NCBI RefSeq assembly: GCF_000379605.1
Contig: NZ_KB902591.1
Location: 150,932-214,931 of the forward strand
Direction of reading: 5' to 3'
DNA: 64,000 nucleotides
Source of the DNA: Rhizobium giardinii bv. giardinii H152
Lineage (GTDB): Bacteria; Pseudomonadota; Alphaproteobacteria; Rhizobiales; Rhizobiaceae
Each line of letters starts with the position of its first letter. Position 1 is the stretch's first letter. Below, in pieces: positions 28,374 through 38,158 of the stretch. The notes beneath the pieces were generated by a model, which was not told the DNA's origin, did not search any database, and saw only the letters and a program-made list of their open reading frames with translations. The translations under genes were made by a program, and so were the position numbers.

Positions 28374-28678
28374 GTGCACTGCATTGCTGCTTCACTAGTC
28401 ATTTTGTGCGTGTGCTGAAAAAGAAGCCATAGGTTAACGGCGATCCGCAGCGCGGCGACAATCAATGTAACTAATTGTCTTTTTTAATTTTTTGAAATGA
28501 TCACGCGCGAGAAACCTCGGCGCGTCGGGAATTATCCAGTCCTCGTTAACGCCATCCGATCCAATGCCAGGAAAATGGGCATGCAAAAATGCTGCGCTGC
28601 AGCGGCGGCATGGAGGCCTTGCATGCGGAGCGGTTGCGGGTGCCGACTTCGTCCGTAATGGGCCAGGCAAAATTCAGA

Positions 28679-28717
28679 CGAAAAAAAACGCCCGCCGGAT
28701 CGAACCGGAGGGCGTTT
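28679..28717 (-). terminator. Rho-independent terminator of the second DUF1127 gene
   Basis: On the minus strand AAACGCCCTCCGG (28717-28705) folds onto CCGGCGGGCGTTT (28698-28686) with one mismatch and a six-base loop, followed by a T-rich run. It lies about 45 bases past the stop of the minus-strand DUF1127 gene at 28761. Confidence 0.85.
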
Positions 28718-28760
28718 GGCAGCTGCGCATCAGGCCGGAAAAGCCGGCCGGTTGCGAGAC

Positions 28761-28904
28761 TTACTTGACTGCCTGGCGGGCAACGTACTGGATGTCGCCG
28801 CGGCCGATGCCGAGGTCGTTCAGTTCGCGATCGGTCATGCGGCCGAGTTCGTTGCAGGTCTGACGGTACTTGCGCCAATTGTTGAACGAGCGAGCAATGT
28901 TCAT
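28761..28904 (-). CDS. DUF1127 mini-protein (second copy)
   Basis: 47 residues, begins MNIARSFNNWRKYRQTCNEL and continues GRMTDRELNDLGIGRGDIQY. It has the same layout as the first copy (NW-R-x-Y-R-x-T, L-x-D-L-G-I-x-R-x-D-I) but is clearly diverged, so the pair is an old duplication or two separate family members rather than a recent copy. AAGGACCAGCATC precedes the start. Directly upstream on the same strand are two tandem structured RNAs with anti-SD loops. Confidence 0.87.
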   Translation of the reverse strand: MNIARSFNNWRKYRQTCNELGRMTDRELNDLGIGRGDIQYVARQAVK

Positions 28905-29126
28905 GATGCTGGTCCTTTCCAAGGTTCCTTGCCAGCACCATCTGCTGGCCTTCATCTGATGATTGGAATATAGGCCGCCAACCCCTGAAATTACAGAGAC
29001 AATGCTGCATCGCACCCATGCACCGATTGCAATCCTCTTTGGGGATTGGCCACGGTTTGACCAAATTCTGTGCGAGCGCGTGAGCGCTAAAAGAGGACGT
29101 GCTGATGCTCGGGAGGAGCTGACAAA

Positions 29127-29250
29127 AACAACGCCCGCCGGGGGAGGAGGTCCGGCGGGCGCTGCTTGTTCTGATCGGCAACCGGGAGGAGGAGAGTTAC
29201 CGATCCCCATCGGCGCGCGCTGGGAGGAGAAGTGCGCTGCTCCGAAGTTG
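29127..29250 (-). ncRNA. alpha-r14-like small RNA (NfeR family), copy A
   Basis: Read on the minus strand this is three consecutive hairpins whose loops each carry the anti-Shine-Dalgarno string CUCCUCC: hairpin 1 at 29244-29213, hairpin 2 (AUCGGUAAC / GUUGCCGAU) at 29205-29175, and hairpin 3 at 29162-29133 with a perfect 10-bp GC stem followed by GTTGTTTTTG, an intrinsic terminator. Three anti-SD-loop hairpins with a terminal terminator are the hallmarks I recall for the alpha-r14/NfeR sRNAs of Rhizobiales, which pair with the ribosome binding sites of transporter mRNAs. I also recall a location near tig, which lies 3 kb away here. The 5' end is estimated. Confidence 0.78.
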
Positions 29251-29429
29251 TCATTTACATAAACGGACTGTTGGAATTGGGTAGGGCCAGTGGCGAATGG
29301 CACCTATGCCAAGCGCGCATGCCTTGGCTCGTTGATTGGGAACATGCAGATAACGGATGTTTTTCGGCATCCGCGATCCTATAATTCTTCAAGGCGCTGG
29401 AATTTAACGAGTTGTTTGATTTTCCGAAA

Positions 29430-29555
29430 TGAATAACGCCCGCTGGGGGAGGAGGTCCAGCGGGCGTCATTTACGGTGACAGGCAACCGGGAGGAGGAGT
29501 GTTGCCCGTCTGATCGGAGCGGCGCTGGGAGGAGGAGTGCGCCACTCCGAATTCT
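29430..29555 (-). ncRNA. alpha-r14-like small RNA (NfeR family), copy B
   Basis: Second copy about 300 bases upstream of the first on the minus strand, with the same architecture: hairpin 1 at 29548-29516 (GGAGUGGCGC / GCGCCGCUCC with one G-U pair), hairpin 2 at 29506-29482 (GGCAAC / GUUGCC), hairpin 3 at 29466-29437 (CGCCCGCUGG / CCAGCGGGCG, 10 bp). All three loops contain CUCCUCC. Stems have changed by compensating substitutions relative to copy A while loops are conserved, strong evidence for functional RNA. The terminator tail (TTATTCATTT) is less U-rich than copy A's. Confidence 0.76.
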
Positions 29556-29763
29556 ATGATGCGGACCTTTTCGGCCCGCTGACCTTCTCCGCTTCTTGAG
29601 CGGAAACGGCTGGTCTCGCCGCTGACGGCCCTGATCGCTTTCGCTGATCTCGTTCCGTCTTCTTGAGTTCAATATAGGTCAGCAAAGCTAATTTGTGCAG
29701 TGCAATATCATCATGGATGCTATGCGAATTCTGCAAGGCCCGTTCGATCGTCCTGCTGCTCAT
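29554..29763 (-). CDS. possible small basic protein
   Basis: An open frame of 69 residues from ATG 29763 (MSSRTIERALQNSHSIHDDI, then ALHKLALLTYIELKKTERDQ) with a helical N-terminal half and a low-complexity Lys/Ser/Ala tail. There is no clear ribosome binding site, and its end touches the copy B RNA promoter region. A longer frame to 29859 exists. I do not recognise a family; it may be a real small gene or chance. Confidence 0.3.
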   Translation of the reverse strand: MSSRTIERALQNSHSIHDDIALHKLALLTYIELKKTERDQRKRSGPSAARPAVSAQEAEKVSGPKRSAS

Positions 29764-29920
29764 TTGAAGACTACAGATTCGCACGAAAATCTTTACGGTG
29801 CGTAAGCGACGATCGCTCGTTTCCGCCTGCCCGAGGCCTCGCGTCGCCAGAAGGCTCAACTATGATTTGCCGGTGCCTATGATATGTGTAGCGGGCGAGG
29901 CGCATGCAAGGAGGGCGGGT

Positions 29921-31027
29921 ATGTACAGGGGGCGGATCGAGAAGGACTTCAACATCTGGGTCTCGAAGGGAATGCTTGGCGCCGATGCAGCGAAGGCAAT
30001 GCTTGCCGAATATGATTCCCGGGAGACGGTTTTCAGTGCAGGCAGGGTGCTGCTGGTGTTGGCGGCGGTCCTCCTGTCGGCTGCCATCCTGTTGCTGGTT
30101 GCAGCCAATTGGGAGGCGATTCCGCGTCTTGTCCGTGTCGGCGGTATCGTCGCCCTGATCTGGGCCTTCTACCTGTCGGCCGCTGTGTGCCTGGGGCGAG
30201 GTTGGCGCGGCATGGGGGCCGCCTTTCTTGTCCTCGGGACCATGACGTTCGGCGGCGCGATCGCGCTGGTCGGGCAGATGTATCATCTGTCAGGCGATGC
30301 GGCCGAGGCGCTGCTGGTCTGGTTCGCGGCTGCCTGCGTCGCGGCGCTTGCGTTCCGTTCGGCGGCTCTTTCGGTGATCTCGGGCTTTCTGGCCTGGGCT
30401 GTTTTTGGCCAGTTGGTGATGGATAATGACGCCAGCCTTGCGGGCAACGGCTATATCTATTTCATTCCGGGCCTGATTGTCCTTGTGATCGCACTGGTCC
30501 GCTATACCAATGCCGGTGCGGCCCGCCATCTCGCCTATCTGCTCGCCCTGGCCTGGCTCGGCTGGCTCTATCTCGAACTGCCGGAAGTCTGGCTTGCCGC
30601 CGCTCTGTTCGGTCTTGGCTTGCTGGCATTCCTGCTTGTCAGTTTACCGATGTCGCCGCTCTATCGCTTTGCCCAAGAGGCGGGCGCTGCACCCGCGTTC
30701 TATAGCTTTGCGCTGGCGATCCTCGGACTCGCGGTGTTGCATGCGGAGATGGACGGGGTTGGCCAGGAGGTCGCGCTCGGCGCAACGACGCTTGGCGTCG
30801 CTCTGGGCGGTATCGCTGTCGCCGGCCGGCTGAACGGCGCCGTGCGGTTTCTCGGCTATGCGGTCTTCGCCGTTGAAATCCTCTATCTGGCCTTCGAAAC
30901 GCTCGGCAGTATTCTCGGTACATCGGGCTTCTTCCTGATTTCGGGCGTCGTTGTCGGGCTGATCGCCTGGCTGGTGATCCGCCTGGAGAAACGGCTCGCC
31001 GCGACGTCAGCAGTGGAGGGCATATGA
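29921..31027 (+). CDS. DUF2157 multi-pass membrane protein
   Basis: About 368 residues. A short cytoplasmic N-terminus (MYRGRIEKDFNIWVSKGMLG) precedes about ten hydrophobic helices, starting VLLVLAAVLLSAAILLLVAA with NWEAIPR, the DUF2157 signature. AAGGAGGGCGGG precedes ATG 29921. It is followed one base later by a GDYXXLXY-domain gene; this two-gene unit recurs in many bacteria but its function is unknown. A membrane complex of the two is a reasonable inference. Confidence 0.85.
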   Translation: MYRGRIEKDFNIWVSKGMLGADAAKAMLAEYDSRETVFSAGRVLLVLAAVLLSAAILLLVAANWEAIPRLVRVGGIVALIWAFYLSAAVCLGRGWRGMGAAFLVLGTMTFGGAIALVGQMYHLSGDAAEALLVWFAAACVAALAFRSAALSVISGFLAWAVFGQLVMDNDASLAGNGYIYFIPGLIVLVIALVRYTNAGAARHLAYLLALAWLGWLYLELPEVWLAAALFGLGLLAFLLVSLPMSPLYRFAQEAGAAPAFYSFALAILGLAVLHAEMDGVGQEVALGATTLGVALGGIAVAGRLNGAVRFLGYAVFAVEILYLAFETLGSILGTSGFFLISGVVVGLIAWLVIRLEKRLAATSAVEGI

Positions 31028-31028
31028 C

Positions 31029-31610
31029 ATGAGCGACAATCCGATCTTTCGCCCGCTGGTCGCAGCGATCGTCGTGGCTCTGCTGCAGACTGCGTTTCTC
31101 GGCTACATGATCGAAAGCCGCGCCTCGATCCTGCGCAGCGGCGTCGATGTCGTGCTGAAGACCGTTCCCGTCGACCCGCGCGATCTGTTACGCGGCGACT
31201 ATGTCATTCTCGCCTACGACATCTCGACCATTCCCGCCGATAAGATCACCGGCGGTTTTCCGACGGAAGCGATGGATGCGCAGCTATCGGTGCGGCTCGA
31301 GAAGCAATCGGATGGTTTCTGGGGCGTGGCGGAGGCCTCCTTCGGTCCGCTCGCACCGAAAGACGGCAGCGTGATCGCGCGCAGCGCGCCCTTCTACTAC
31401 TATCCGACGCCCGATAATCCCCCGTCCTCCTTGAATGTCGAATATGGCATCGAACGGTACTATGTGCCTGAAGGCGAGGGCAGGGTGCTGGAGGAGGCGC
31501 GCAATGCCAGCGCCCTTGCCGTGACGGCAAGCATCGACGACGATGGCCGCATGCAGATCCGCGTGATCTCGATCGATGGAAAACCGCTTTACGAAGAGCC
31601 GCTCTACTGA
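31029..31610 (+). CDS. GDYXXLXY-domain membrane-anchored protein
   Basis: 193 residues. An N-terminal membrane helix (PLVAAIVVALLQTAFLGYMI) is followed by a predicted periplasmic domain with the naming motif in RDLLRGDYVILAYDIS. Repeated acidic/aromatic segments follow. The start lies two bases after the DUF2157 stop, so the genes are co-transcribed and probably co-translated. No enzyme activity is known for the family. Confidence 0.86.
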   Translation: MSDNPIFRPLVAAIVVALLQTAFLGYMIESRASILRSGVDVVLKTVPVDPRDLLRGDYVILAYDISTIPADKITGGFPTEAMDAQLSVRLEKQSDGFWGVAEASFGPLAPKDGSVIARSAPFYYYPTPDNPPSSLNVEYGIERYYVPEGEGRVLEEARNASALAVTASIDDDGRMQIRVISIDGKPLYEEPLY

Positions 31611-31800
31611 TCTTTACAGTTGCGTTTTCCGCCAAGTGACAAGAACACGACGACAACCGTATTTTTCCTTTGATCCATTGCAAACGGGTGATATAGAGAC
31701 GCCGCGCTCGGGAACGCCCTGAACCCGGCGCAGAATGTGTTGCGGCTTTTGCAGCGATGTCTTCTGTGCCGATGTGAGCAGGCGCTGCGGTTTTCTGAAC

Positions 31801-31885
<85 letters not shown>

Positions 31886-32056
31886 GAATAAGGGACGTCC
31901 AGGGCTGGTTCTTGGCGTCGATCGAGAAGACGGCGCCATTTTGCTTGCAAAACGGTGACTGATTTGCGTAAAGCCACTCCCGGCAAATGGATCGGCTCAA
32001 GTGCTCGTGTACAGAACACCGACAGAGCCCTGTCAACGTGAAATGAAGGTTTGAAC

Positions 32057-33532
32057 ATGCAGGTTATCGAAACGCTCGCTGAAGGGCTGAAGCGCGAACT
32101 CAAGGTCGTCATTCCGGCCAAGGACATGGAAGCTCGTATGAACGAGCGCCTCGAAGACGCCAAGGGCAAGGTCCGTATCAACGGCTTCCGTCCGGGCAAG
32201 GTGCCGTTCGCCCATCTGAAGAAGATGTACGGCAAGTCGATCATGGCCGAACTGGTCAACGAACTCGTTCGCGAAAAGCCGACCGAGATCCTGTCGGAGC
32301 GCGGCGAAAAGTCGGCGACCCAGCCGGAAATCGCGATGACCGAGAACGAGGCCGAAGCCGACAAGATCCTGAACGCCGAGGTCGATTTCGAATTCACGCT
32401 GGCTTACGAAGTCCTTCCGGCGATCGAGCTGAAGGATGTGAGCGGCATCAAGGTGACGCGCGAAGTCGTCGATATCGACGAGGCCGAAGTCACCGAGCAG
32501 ATCCTCAAGATCGCTGAAAACGCCCGCACCTACGAAACCAAGAAGGGCAAGGCCGCAAACGGCGACCGTGTCACGATCGATTACCTCGGCAAGGTCGACG
32601 GCGTCGCCTTCGACGGTGGCAAGGACGAGGACGCTGAACTGGTTCTCGGCTCCAACCGCTTCATCCCGGGATTCGAAGAGCAGCTCGTCGGCGTCAAGGC
32701 AGGTGACGAAAAGGTCATCACCGTAACCTTCCCGGCCGAATATCCGGCTGCGAACCTCGCGGGCAAGGAAGCCACCTTCGACATCACCGTCAAGGACGTT
32801 GCCGCTGCTGCCGAAGTCGAAATCAACGACGACCTCGCCACCAAGCTTGGCCTCGAATCGGCTGACAAGCTCAAGGAAGTCGTCCGCGGCCAGATCGAAA
32901 GCCAGTACGGCTCGATGACCCGTCAAAAGGTCAAGCGTCAGATCCTCGATCAGCTGGACGAACTCTATCAGTTCGACACGCCGCAGCGCCTCGTCGACGC
33001 CGAGTTCGACAACATCTGGCGCCAGATCAACACCGACCTGCAGCAGGCCGGCAAGACCTTCGCCGATGAAGACACGACGGAAGAAGACGCCCGCGCCGAA
33101 TACCGCAAGCTGGCGGAACGCCGCGTGCGCCTCGGCCTCGTTCTCTCTGAAATCGGCGAAAAGGCCGGCGTTCAGGTGAGCGACGAGGAAATGCAGCGCT
33201 CGCTGTTCGAACAGCTGCGCCAGTTCCCGGGCCAGGAAAAGCAGATCATCGACTACTTCCAGAAGACCCCGGGTGCCGCCGCTTCGCTGCGTGCGCCGAT
33301 CTTCGAAGAAAAGGTTGTCGATCACCTGCTCTCCGAAGTGAAGGTCACCGACAAGACCGTCAGCAAGGAAGAGCTGATGGCCGATGACGAAGAGGACGCT
33401 TCGGAAACGAAGAAGGCCGCGCCGAAGAAGAAGGCCGCTGCCAAGGCTGAAGTTGCCGAAGGCGAAGAAGCCGCTGCGCCTAAGAAGAAGGCCCCGGCCA
33501 AGAAGAAGTCCGCTGACGATAGCGCCGAATAA
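32057..33532 (+). CDS. tig: trigger factor
   Basis: 491 residues. Ribosome-bound chaperone and peptidyl-prolyl isomerase meeting nascent chains. The ribosome-binding domain holds the signature [18 protein letters not shown]. The central FKBP-type PPIase domain begins [15 protein letters not shown]. The C-terminal chaperone domain is followed by a Lys/Ala/Glu-rich tail, usual in rhizobial proteins. ATG 32057 has AAGG upstream; an in-frame TTG six bases earlier is less likely. A hairpin terminator follows. Confidence 0.96.
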   Translation: MQVIETLAEGLKRELKVVIPAKDMEARMNERLEDAKGKVRINGFRPGKVPFAHLKKMYGKSIMAELVNELVREKPTEILSERGEKSATQPEIAMTENEAEADKILNAEVDFEFTLAYEVLPAIELKDVSGIKVTREVVDIDEAEVTEQILKIAENARTYETKKGKAANGDRVTIDYLGKVDGVAFDGGKDEDAELVLGSNRFIPGFEEQLVGVKAGDEKVITVTFPAEYPAANLAGKEATFDITVKDVAAAAEVEINDDLATKLGLESADKLKEVVRGQIESQYGSMTRQKVKRQILDQLDELYQFDTPQRLVDAEFDNIWRQINTDLQQAGKTFADEDTTEEDARAEYRKLAERRVRLGLVLSEIGEKAGVQVSDEEMQRSLFEQLRQFPGQEKQIIDYFQKTPGAAASLRAPIFEEKVVDHLLSEVKVTDKTVSKEELMADDEEDASETKKAAPKKKAAAKAEVAEGEEAAAPKKKAPAKKKSADDSAE

Positions 33533-33557
33533 GTTTAGCGCTGCCGAAAATTTGAAG

Positions 33558-33585
33558 AGGCCGTCCCGTGAGGGGCGGCCTTTTT
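33558..33585 (+). terminator. Rho-independent terminator of tig
   Basis: AGGCCGTCCC (33558-33567), loop GTGA, GGGGCGGCCT (33572-33581) with one G-T pair, then TTTT. It lies 26 bases after the tig stop. Confidence 0.9.
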
Positions 33586-33753
33586 GCTATACGTAAGATT
33601 TGTGCGGAAACGAAGAGACCCGCTGTCGCGATCTATCGGACAGCGCGCCTGAGCTCCGCAAATTCAAGCGATCAGGGCAAGGCGTAGCGGTTTCAACACC
33701 ACGTTGGCAAATTGCGCCGCGGACGGCCCGAGATGACGATCACCTGCAGCGTT

Positions 33754-33805
33754 GCGCGTCAGACATGACGCGCAAAGGACGCTGTAGCACGTAGAACGTG
33801 CTGCA
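33754..33805. repeat. double palindromic intergenic element
   Basis: Two adjacent hairpins: GCGCGTCA (33754-33761), GACA, TGACGCGC (33766-33773); then TGTAGCACGT (33783-33792), AGA, ACGTGCTGCA (33796-33805), followed by CAAATTTT. The joining sequence CAAAGGACGCTGTAGCAC resembles a palindromic unit I recall scattered through Rhizobiaceae intergenic regions. It lies between tig and the convergent sthA, in 300 bases with no gene. Confidence 0.5.
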
Positions 33806-33834
33806 CAAATTTTAGGAATTATGCAGTGGGTCGC

Positions 33835-35241
33835 CTATCCCTTTGCGACGAGTTCGCCCATTCGGTTGCCGGCATCGAGGCCAGCGATCTTGTATGCTTC
33901 GGCCAACGTCGGATAGTTGAAGGTGTTTTCGACGAAATACTCGACGGTGCCCTTCAGATTGAGCACGGCTTGGCCGATATGGACGAGCTCGGTCGCACCT
34001 TCGCCGACAATGTGGACACCGAGCAGGCGGCGGGTTTTTAGCGAGAAGATCAACTTCAGCAAGCCGGCGTCGAGGCCCATGATGTGCCCGCGCGACGTTT
34101 CCCGGAAACGCGCGATGCCGCATTCGTAAGGAATGCCACGTTCCTTGACCTCTTCCTCGGTTAGGCCGCAGGTGGAAATTTCCGGTACGGCATAAATGCC
34201 GTAGGGGAAGAACTTCGGCGGCTCCTTGGCGATTGCGCCAACGGCGACGCGTGCAGCGATGCGCCCCTGTTCCATCGACGTCGAGGCAAGGCTCGGAAAG
34301 CCGACGACGTCGCCGGCGGCATAGATATTAGGAACCGATGTCTGGAACGTCTCGGGGTTGACGCTCAACCGGCCGCGGCTATCGGCTTCCAGCCCGGCTG
34401 CGGACAAGTTCAGCGTGTCGGTGGCGCCCATGCGGCCGGCGGCAAACAGCACCATCTCGCAGATGATCACACGGCCGCTGTCGAGCGTGATCGAACATTT
34501 GCCGTCCGGCGTCCGCTCGACCTTTTCCGCCTTCTGGCCCAGATGCAGCTTCATGTTGCGGTCGCGCAACTGGTAGGTGAAATCCTCGACGATTTCCTTG
34601 TCGATGAAGTCGAGCATCGTCGCCTTCGGATCGATCACCGTGACGTGTGTGTCCAGCGCGCTGAAGATCGTCGCATATTCGATGCCGATGACCCCGGCGC
34701 CGATCACGGCCAGGGAACGCGGCAGATCTTCGATTTCCAGCAACTCGTCGCTATCGAGCACCGTCTTTCCGTCGAAAGGTATGTAGTCCGGGCGGAACGG
34801 TTTTGTGCCGACGGCGAGAAGAATGCTCGTACCGGAAACCCGAATGGTTTCTCCATCGTCCTTGACGATCTGCAGCGTCTGCGGGTCGACGAAGCTCGCC
34901 TTGCCGCGCAAGTGCTGGACGCGGTTGCGGGCAAACTGGTGTTCGAGCACCTCGACCTCGTGATCGAGCGTGATCAAAAGCCGGCGGCGCAGATCGTCGG
35001 CGCTGATTTCCTGCTTGACGCGATAGGCACGCCCGTAAAAGCCGCGCTCGCGCCAACCGGTGAGGTTCAGCGCGGTTTCACGGAGTGTCTTGGAGGGAAT
35101 GGTGCCGGTATGGACCGAGACGCCCCCCACTCGTTTTCCCTGCTCGACGACAAGAACTCTCTTGCCCAGTTTGGCTGCTTGAATTGTGGCCCTGCGTCCT
35201 GCGGGACCACTGCCGACAACCACGAGATCATACTGGTTCAT
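33835..35241 (-). CDS. sthA: soluble NAD(P)+ transhydrogenase
   Basis: 468 residues. FAD-dependent enzyme that reoxidises NADPH with NAD+. The N-terminal motif is LVVVGSGPAGRRATIQAAKL. The segment VHTGTIPSKTLRETALN replaces the CxxxxC redox disulfide of lipoamide dehydrogenases, which marks SthA. The NAD(P) domain (LAVIGAGVIGIEYATIFSAL) and dimerisation domain (GEGATELVHIGQAVLNLKGT) are complete. Convergent with tig. Confidence 0.93.
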   Translation of the reverse strand: MNQYDLVVVGSGPAGRRATIQAAKLGKRVLVVEQGKRVGGVSVHTGTIPSKTLRETALNLTGWRERGFYGRAYRVKQEISADDLRRRLLITLDHEVEVLEHQFARNRVQHLRGKASFVDPQTLQIVKDDGETIRVSGTSILLAVGTKPFRPDYIPFDGKTVLDSDELLEIEDLPRSLAVIGAGVIGIEYATIFSALDTHVTVIDPKATMLDFIDKEIVEDFTYQLRDRNMKLHLGQKAEKVERTPDGKCSITLDSGRVIICEMVLFAAGRMGATDTLNLSAAGLEADSRGRLSVNPETFQTSVPNIYAAGDVVGFPSLASTSMEQGRIAARVAVGAIAKEPPKFFPYGIYAVPEISTCGLTEEEVKERGIPYECGIARFRETSRGHIMGLDAGLLKLIFSLKTRRLLGVHIVGEGATELVHIGQAVLNLKGTVEYFVENTFNYPTLAEAYKIAGLDAGNRMGELVAKG

Positions 35242-35422
35242 GACGAGTTTCCGGTGATGGCTGGAGAATCATTGTGCGTTGCGGCAATGTTCACTCCCAA
35301 GCGTCTATAACGTCAATCTTGCAGTCTAATAAAGCCTTATAAATTACGCTCGGTCTCGCAGGTGCCTGTTTTACGAAATGCGCTTATATATTGCCGACGG
35401 ATTTACAATGGGAGATGGTGCC

Positions 35423-36493
35423 ATGGCCGTACACGAGACCGACGTCACGCGCGTCCATGATCTCAACCAGGACCTGCTTTCGCAGACAGAACCAACCGAC
35501 GCGCCCGGAAAGCCCCGCAGCCGCCCTGGTGTTGTCGCCGCGGCGGTTTACGAAGATGGTCAGCGCATTCGTGACATCGAAATCCAGGAAGCCCACAACT
35601 GGAGGGGCCGCGACAAGGCAGTCGTCTGGATCGGCCTGCATGAGCCGGACGAAGCGTTGCTGCGGGAGGTGCAAGCCGAATTCGGTCTGCACGAGCTTGC
35701 CATCGAAGACGCAGGCCATGCCCATCAGCGCCCCAAGCTGGAGATCTACGGCGAGGCGATTTTCGTTGTCGCGCGGACGGCCCATATGGGCGGAGACGAA
35801 ATCGTCTTCGGCGAGACCCATCTGTTTGTCGGCCGCGGCTATGTCGTGTCCGTGCGCCACGGACCATCCACCTCCTACAATCAGGTCAGACAGCGGTGCG
35901 AGGCTTCGCCGGCGGCGCTGGCGCATGGCGAGAACTACATCCTCTATTCCATCCTCGATTTTATCGTCGACAACTACATGCCCGTCGTCGAAGGGATTCA
36001 CGCCGAGGTCGAGGAACTGGAAGAACGCGTGCTGCGTGATCGGCTGGACAAAAAGGATATCGAGAGGCTCTATTTCCTGCGGCGCAGCCTGCTTCGGTTA
36101 CGCAATGCGGTCGTGCCGCTGGTCGATGTCTGCCGGCGTCATGAACATCTCGATCTTCCTGGCATGGATGCAACATTGCACGCGCTGTTTCGCGATGTCA
36201 CCGATCATGTTCGCCGGGTTCAGGAAGATATCGACACCCTGCGCGAAGTGCTTGCCTTCACCTTCGAAGCCAGCCTGATGATCGGCCAGTCCGAGCAGAC
36301 GGAGATTTCGCGCAAGCTGGCGTCCTGGGCGGCCATCCTGGCGGTGCCAACGGCAATAGCGGGCATCTACGGCATGAACTTCGACGAAATGCCCGAGTTG
36401 AAATTTCGCTACGGTTATTTTCTGATCCTGGCGGTCATCGTCGTCACCTGCAGCCTGCTCTACCGAATGTTCCGGCGAGCGAGGTGGCTATAG
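35423..36493 (+). CDS. corA: CorA-family magnesium/cobalt transporter
   Basis: About 356 residues. A large soluble N-terminal domain is followed by two C-terminal membrane helices. The selectivity motif is GIYGMNFDEMPEL (GMN near residue 317), with the expected short positively charged end (LYRMFRRARWL). GGGAG lies before ATG 35423; in-frame ATGs at 35378 and 35408 are less likely. The preceding low-complexity N-terminus suggests a rhizobial subgroup. Substrate Mg2+ is family inference. Confidence 0.9.
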   Translation: MAVHETDVTRVHDLNQDLLSQTEPTDAPGKPRSRPGVVAAAVYEDGQRIRDIEIQEAHNWRGRDKAVVWIGLHEPDEALLREVQAEFGLHELAIEDAGHAHQRPKLEIYGEAIFVVARTAHMGGDEIVFGETHLFVGRGYVVSVRHGPSTSYNQVRQRCEASPAALAHGENYILYSILDFIVDNYMPVVEGIHAEVEELEERVLRDRLDKKDIERLYFLRRSLLRLRNAVVPLVDVCRRHEHLDLPGMDATLHALFRDVTDHVRRVQEDIDTLREVLAFTFEASLMIGQSEQTEISRKLASWAAILAVPTAIAGIYGMNFDEMPELKFRYGYFLILAVIVVTCSLLYRMFRRARWL

Positions 36494-36501
36494 CGCCCGC
36501 C

Positions 36502-37293
36502 TCAGATCAGTCGTAGCCCCTTCAGGCTGGCATGGCCGTCCTTGCCAATGATGATGTGGTCATGAACGGTGATGCCGAGCGGCTTTGCCGTTTCGATGAT
36601 CATTTTGGTCATGTCGATATCGGCACGCGAGGGGGTCGGGTCGCCGGAGGGATGGTTGTGGACGAGAATCAAAGCAGTGGCCGAGAGTTCCAGAGCGCGC
36701 TTAACGACTTCGCGCGGATAGACAGGCGTATGGTCGACCGTTCCCGTCTGCTGCACTTCGTCAGCGATTAATGCATTGCGCTTGTCGAGGAAGAGAATCC
36801 GGAATTGTTCACGGGTCTCGTGCGCCATGGCTGCATGGCAATAATCGATCACCGATGACCAGGAGGAGAGAACCTGCTTGCCCTTGAGTTCGCTCTTCAG
36901 AGTCCTGTGAGCGACGGTCGAAATGAGCTTCAGATCGAAAGCCACGGACTCGCCGATGCCCTTCACTTCCTGCAGCAGGGTGGGGGAAGCGCCGAAGACG
37001 CCGGCCAGTGTCCCGAAGCGCTCGAGCAAGGCTTTGGCGATGGGCTTGGTGTCGCGGCGCGGAATCAGCCGAAAAAGCAGCAATTCCAGGATTTCGTAGT
37101 CTGCGAGCGCTGTGTCACCATGGTCTCTGTAGCGTGTTCGCAGGCGGTCGCGGTGGCCATGATAGTGCGCCTCTTCCTGCTGTGCGGCCTGGATGCCGAG
37201 GCCGGAGCGTTTTGCCGGCTGTTCCGCGAAAAAGCCCCTTTCGTCAGCCGGTTGCGAATCATCGCCGTCGGGAGAGAAAGGGGGCTTGGTCAT
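36502..37293 (-). CDS. radC: RadC-family JAB/JAMM protein
   Basis: 263 residues. N-terminal helix-hairpin-helix region ([20 protein letters not shown]) and C-terminal JAMM metalloprotease-like domain with [18 protein letters not shown] near residue 210, which supplies the His-x-His and Asp zinc ligands. Despite its historic DNA-repair name, the biochemical role of RadC remains unsettled. It lies eight bases downstream of map on the same strand. Confidence 0.93.
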   Translation of the reverse strand: MTKPPFSPDGDDSQPADERGFFAEQPAKRSGLGIQAAQQEEAHYHGHRDRLRTRYRDHGDTALADYEILELLLFRLIPRRDTKPIAKALLERFGTLAGVFGASPTLLQEVKGIGESVAFDLKLISTVAHRTLKSELKGKQVLSSWSSVIDYCHAAMAHETREQFRILFLDKRNALIADEVQQTGTVDHTPVYPREVVKRALELSATALILVHNHPSGDPTPSRADIDMTKMIIETAKPLGITVHDHIIIGKDGHASLKGLRLI

Positions 37294-37300
37294 CGCGAAC

Positions 37301-38128
37301 CTATGTTGGCAGTCCCGGACGGTCGAGACCGGCCGGCGACAGAGTGAAAATCTCGCAGCCGTCGGCCGTCACGCCGACCGTATGCTCATATTGGGCGGAG
37401 AGGGACCGGTCGCGGGTGACGGCGGTCCAGCCATCGGCCAGGACCTTCACATGCGGGCGGCCGAGATTGATCATCGGCTCGATGGTGAAGATCATGCCCT
37501 CGCGCAATTCCGGACCTTCATTCGCCCGGCCGTAATGCAGAATGTTCGGGGCGTCATGAAACAGCCGGCCGACACCGTGGCCGCAGAAGTCGCGCACAAC
37601 CGAGCAACGCTCCGCCTCGGCAAAGGTCTGGATGGCCTCGCCGATGGCACCGGTGCGTGCGCCCGGCTTCACCGCGGCAATGCCGCGCATCAGGCATTCG
37701 TAGGTGACTTCAAGCAGCCGCTCGGCGGCGCGCTTGATCTCGCCGACCGGATACATGCGGCTGGAATCGCCATGCCAGCCATCGACGATGTAGGTGACGT
37801 CGATATTGACGACATCGCCCTCGCGCAGCGGCTTTTCATTGGGAATGCCATGACAGACGACATGATTGATCGAGGTGCAGGAGGACTTCGTGTAGCCGCG
37901 ATAATTGAGCGTGGCGGGCAGGGCGTTGTTGTCCATGCCGAATTCGAACACAAAGCGATCGATCTCGTCGGTCGTCACACCCGGCTTGACGCGGTTTGCC
38001 AGTTCGTCGAGGCATCTGGCAGTGACCTGGCAGGCACGCTTGATGGCGGCGAAATCCTCGGGCGTGTAGAGGCGGATGACGCCGGTATTCTTGTAGGGCG
38101 CAGACGCTGCCTCGATATAGGTGACCAT
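37301..38128 (-). CDS. map: methionine aminopeptidase, type I
   Basis: 275 residues. Removes the initiator methionine from nascent proteins. The pita-bread fold is recognised by [20 protein letters not shown], the metal ligands in [35 protein letters not shown] (His), [13 protein letters not shown] (Glu) and the final [14 protein letters not shown] (Glu). It probably heads a minus-strand transcript with radC downstream; sfsA lies upstream by about 30 bases, so all three may be one operon. Confidence 0.95.
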   Translation of the reverse strand: MVTYIEAASAPYKNTGVIRLYTPEDFAAIKRACQVTARCLDELANRVKPGVTTDEIDRFVFEFGMDNNALPATLNYRGYTKSSCTSINHVVCHGIPNEKPLREGDVVNIDVTYIVDGWHGDSSRMYPVGEIKRAAERLLEVTYECLMRGIAAVKPGARTGAIGEAIQTFAEAERCSVVRDFCGHGVGRLFHDAPNILHYGRANEGPELREGMIFTIEPMINLGRPHVKVLADGWTAVTRDRSLSAQYEHTVGVTADGCEIFTLSPAGLDRPGLPT

Positions 38129-38158
38129 TACAATACTTTCAGTTGCCTTTCCCTGCTG

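Noticed and set aside
26427..28418. 663-codon open frame on the plus strand
   Set aside because: Shadow of trmFO and of the first DUF1127 gene, both strongly supported on the minus strand.
29127..29555. CRISPR-like repeats (GGGAGGAGG strings)
   Set aside because: Spacing is irregular, strings sit in hairpin loops with conserved stems, and there is no cas gene; structured RNAs explain the pattern.
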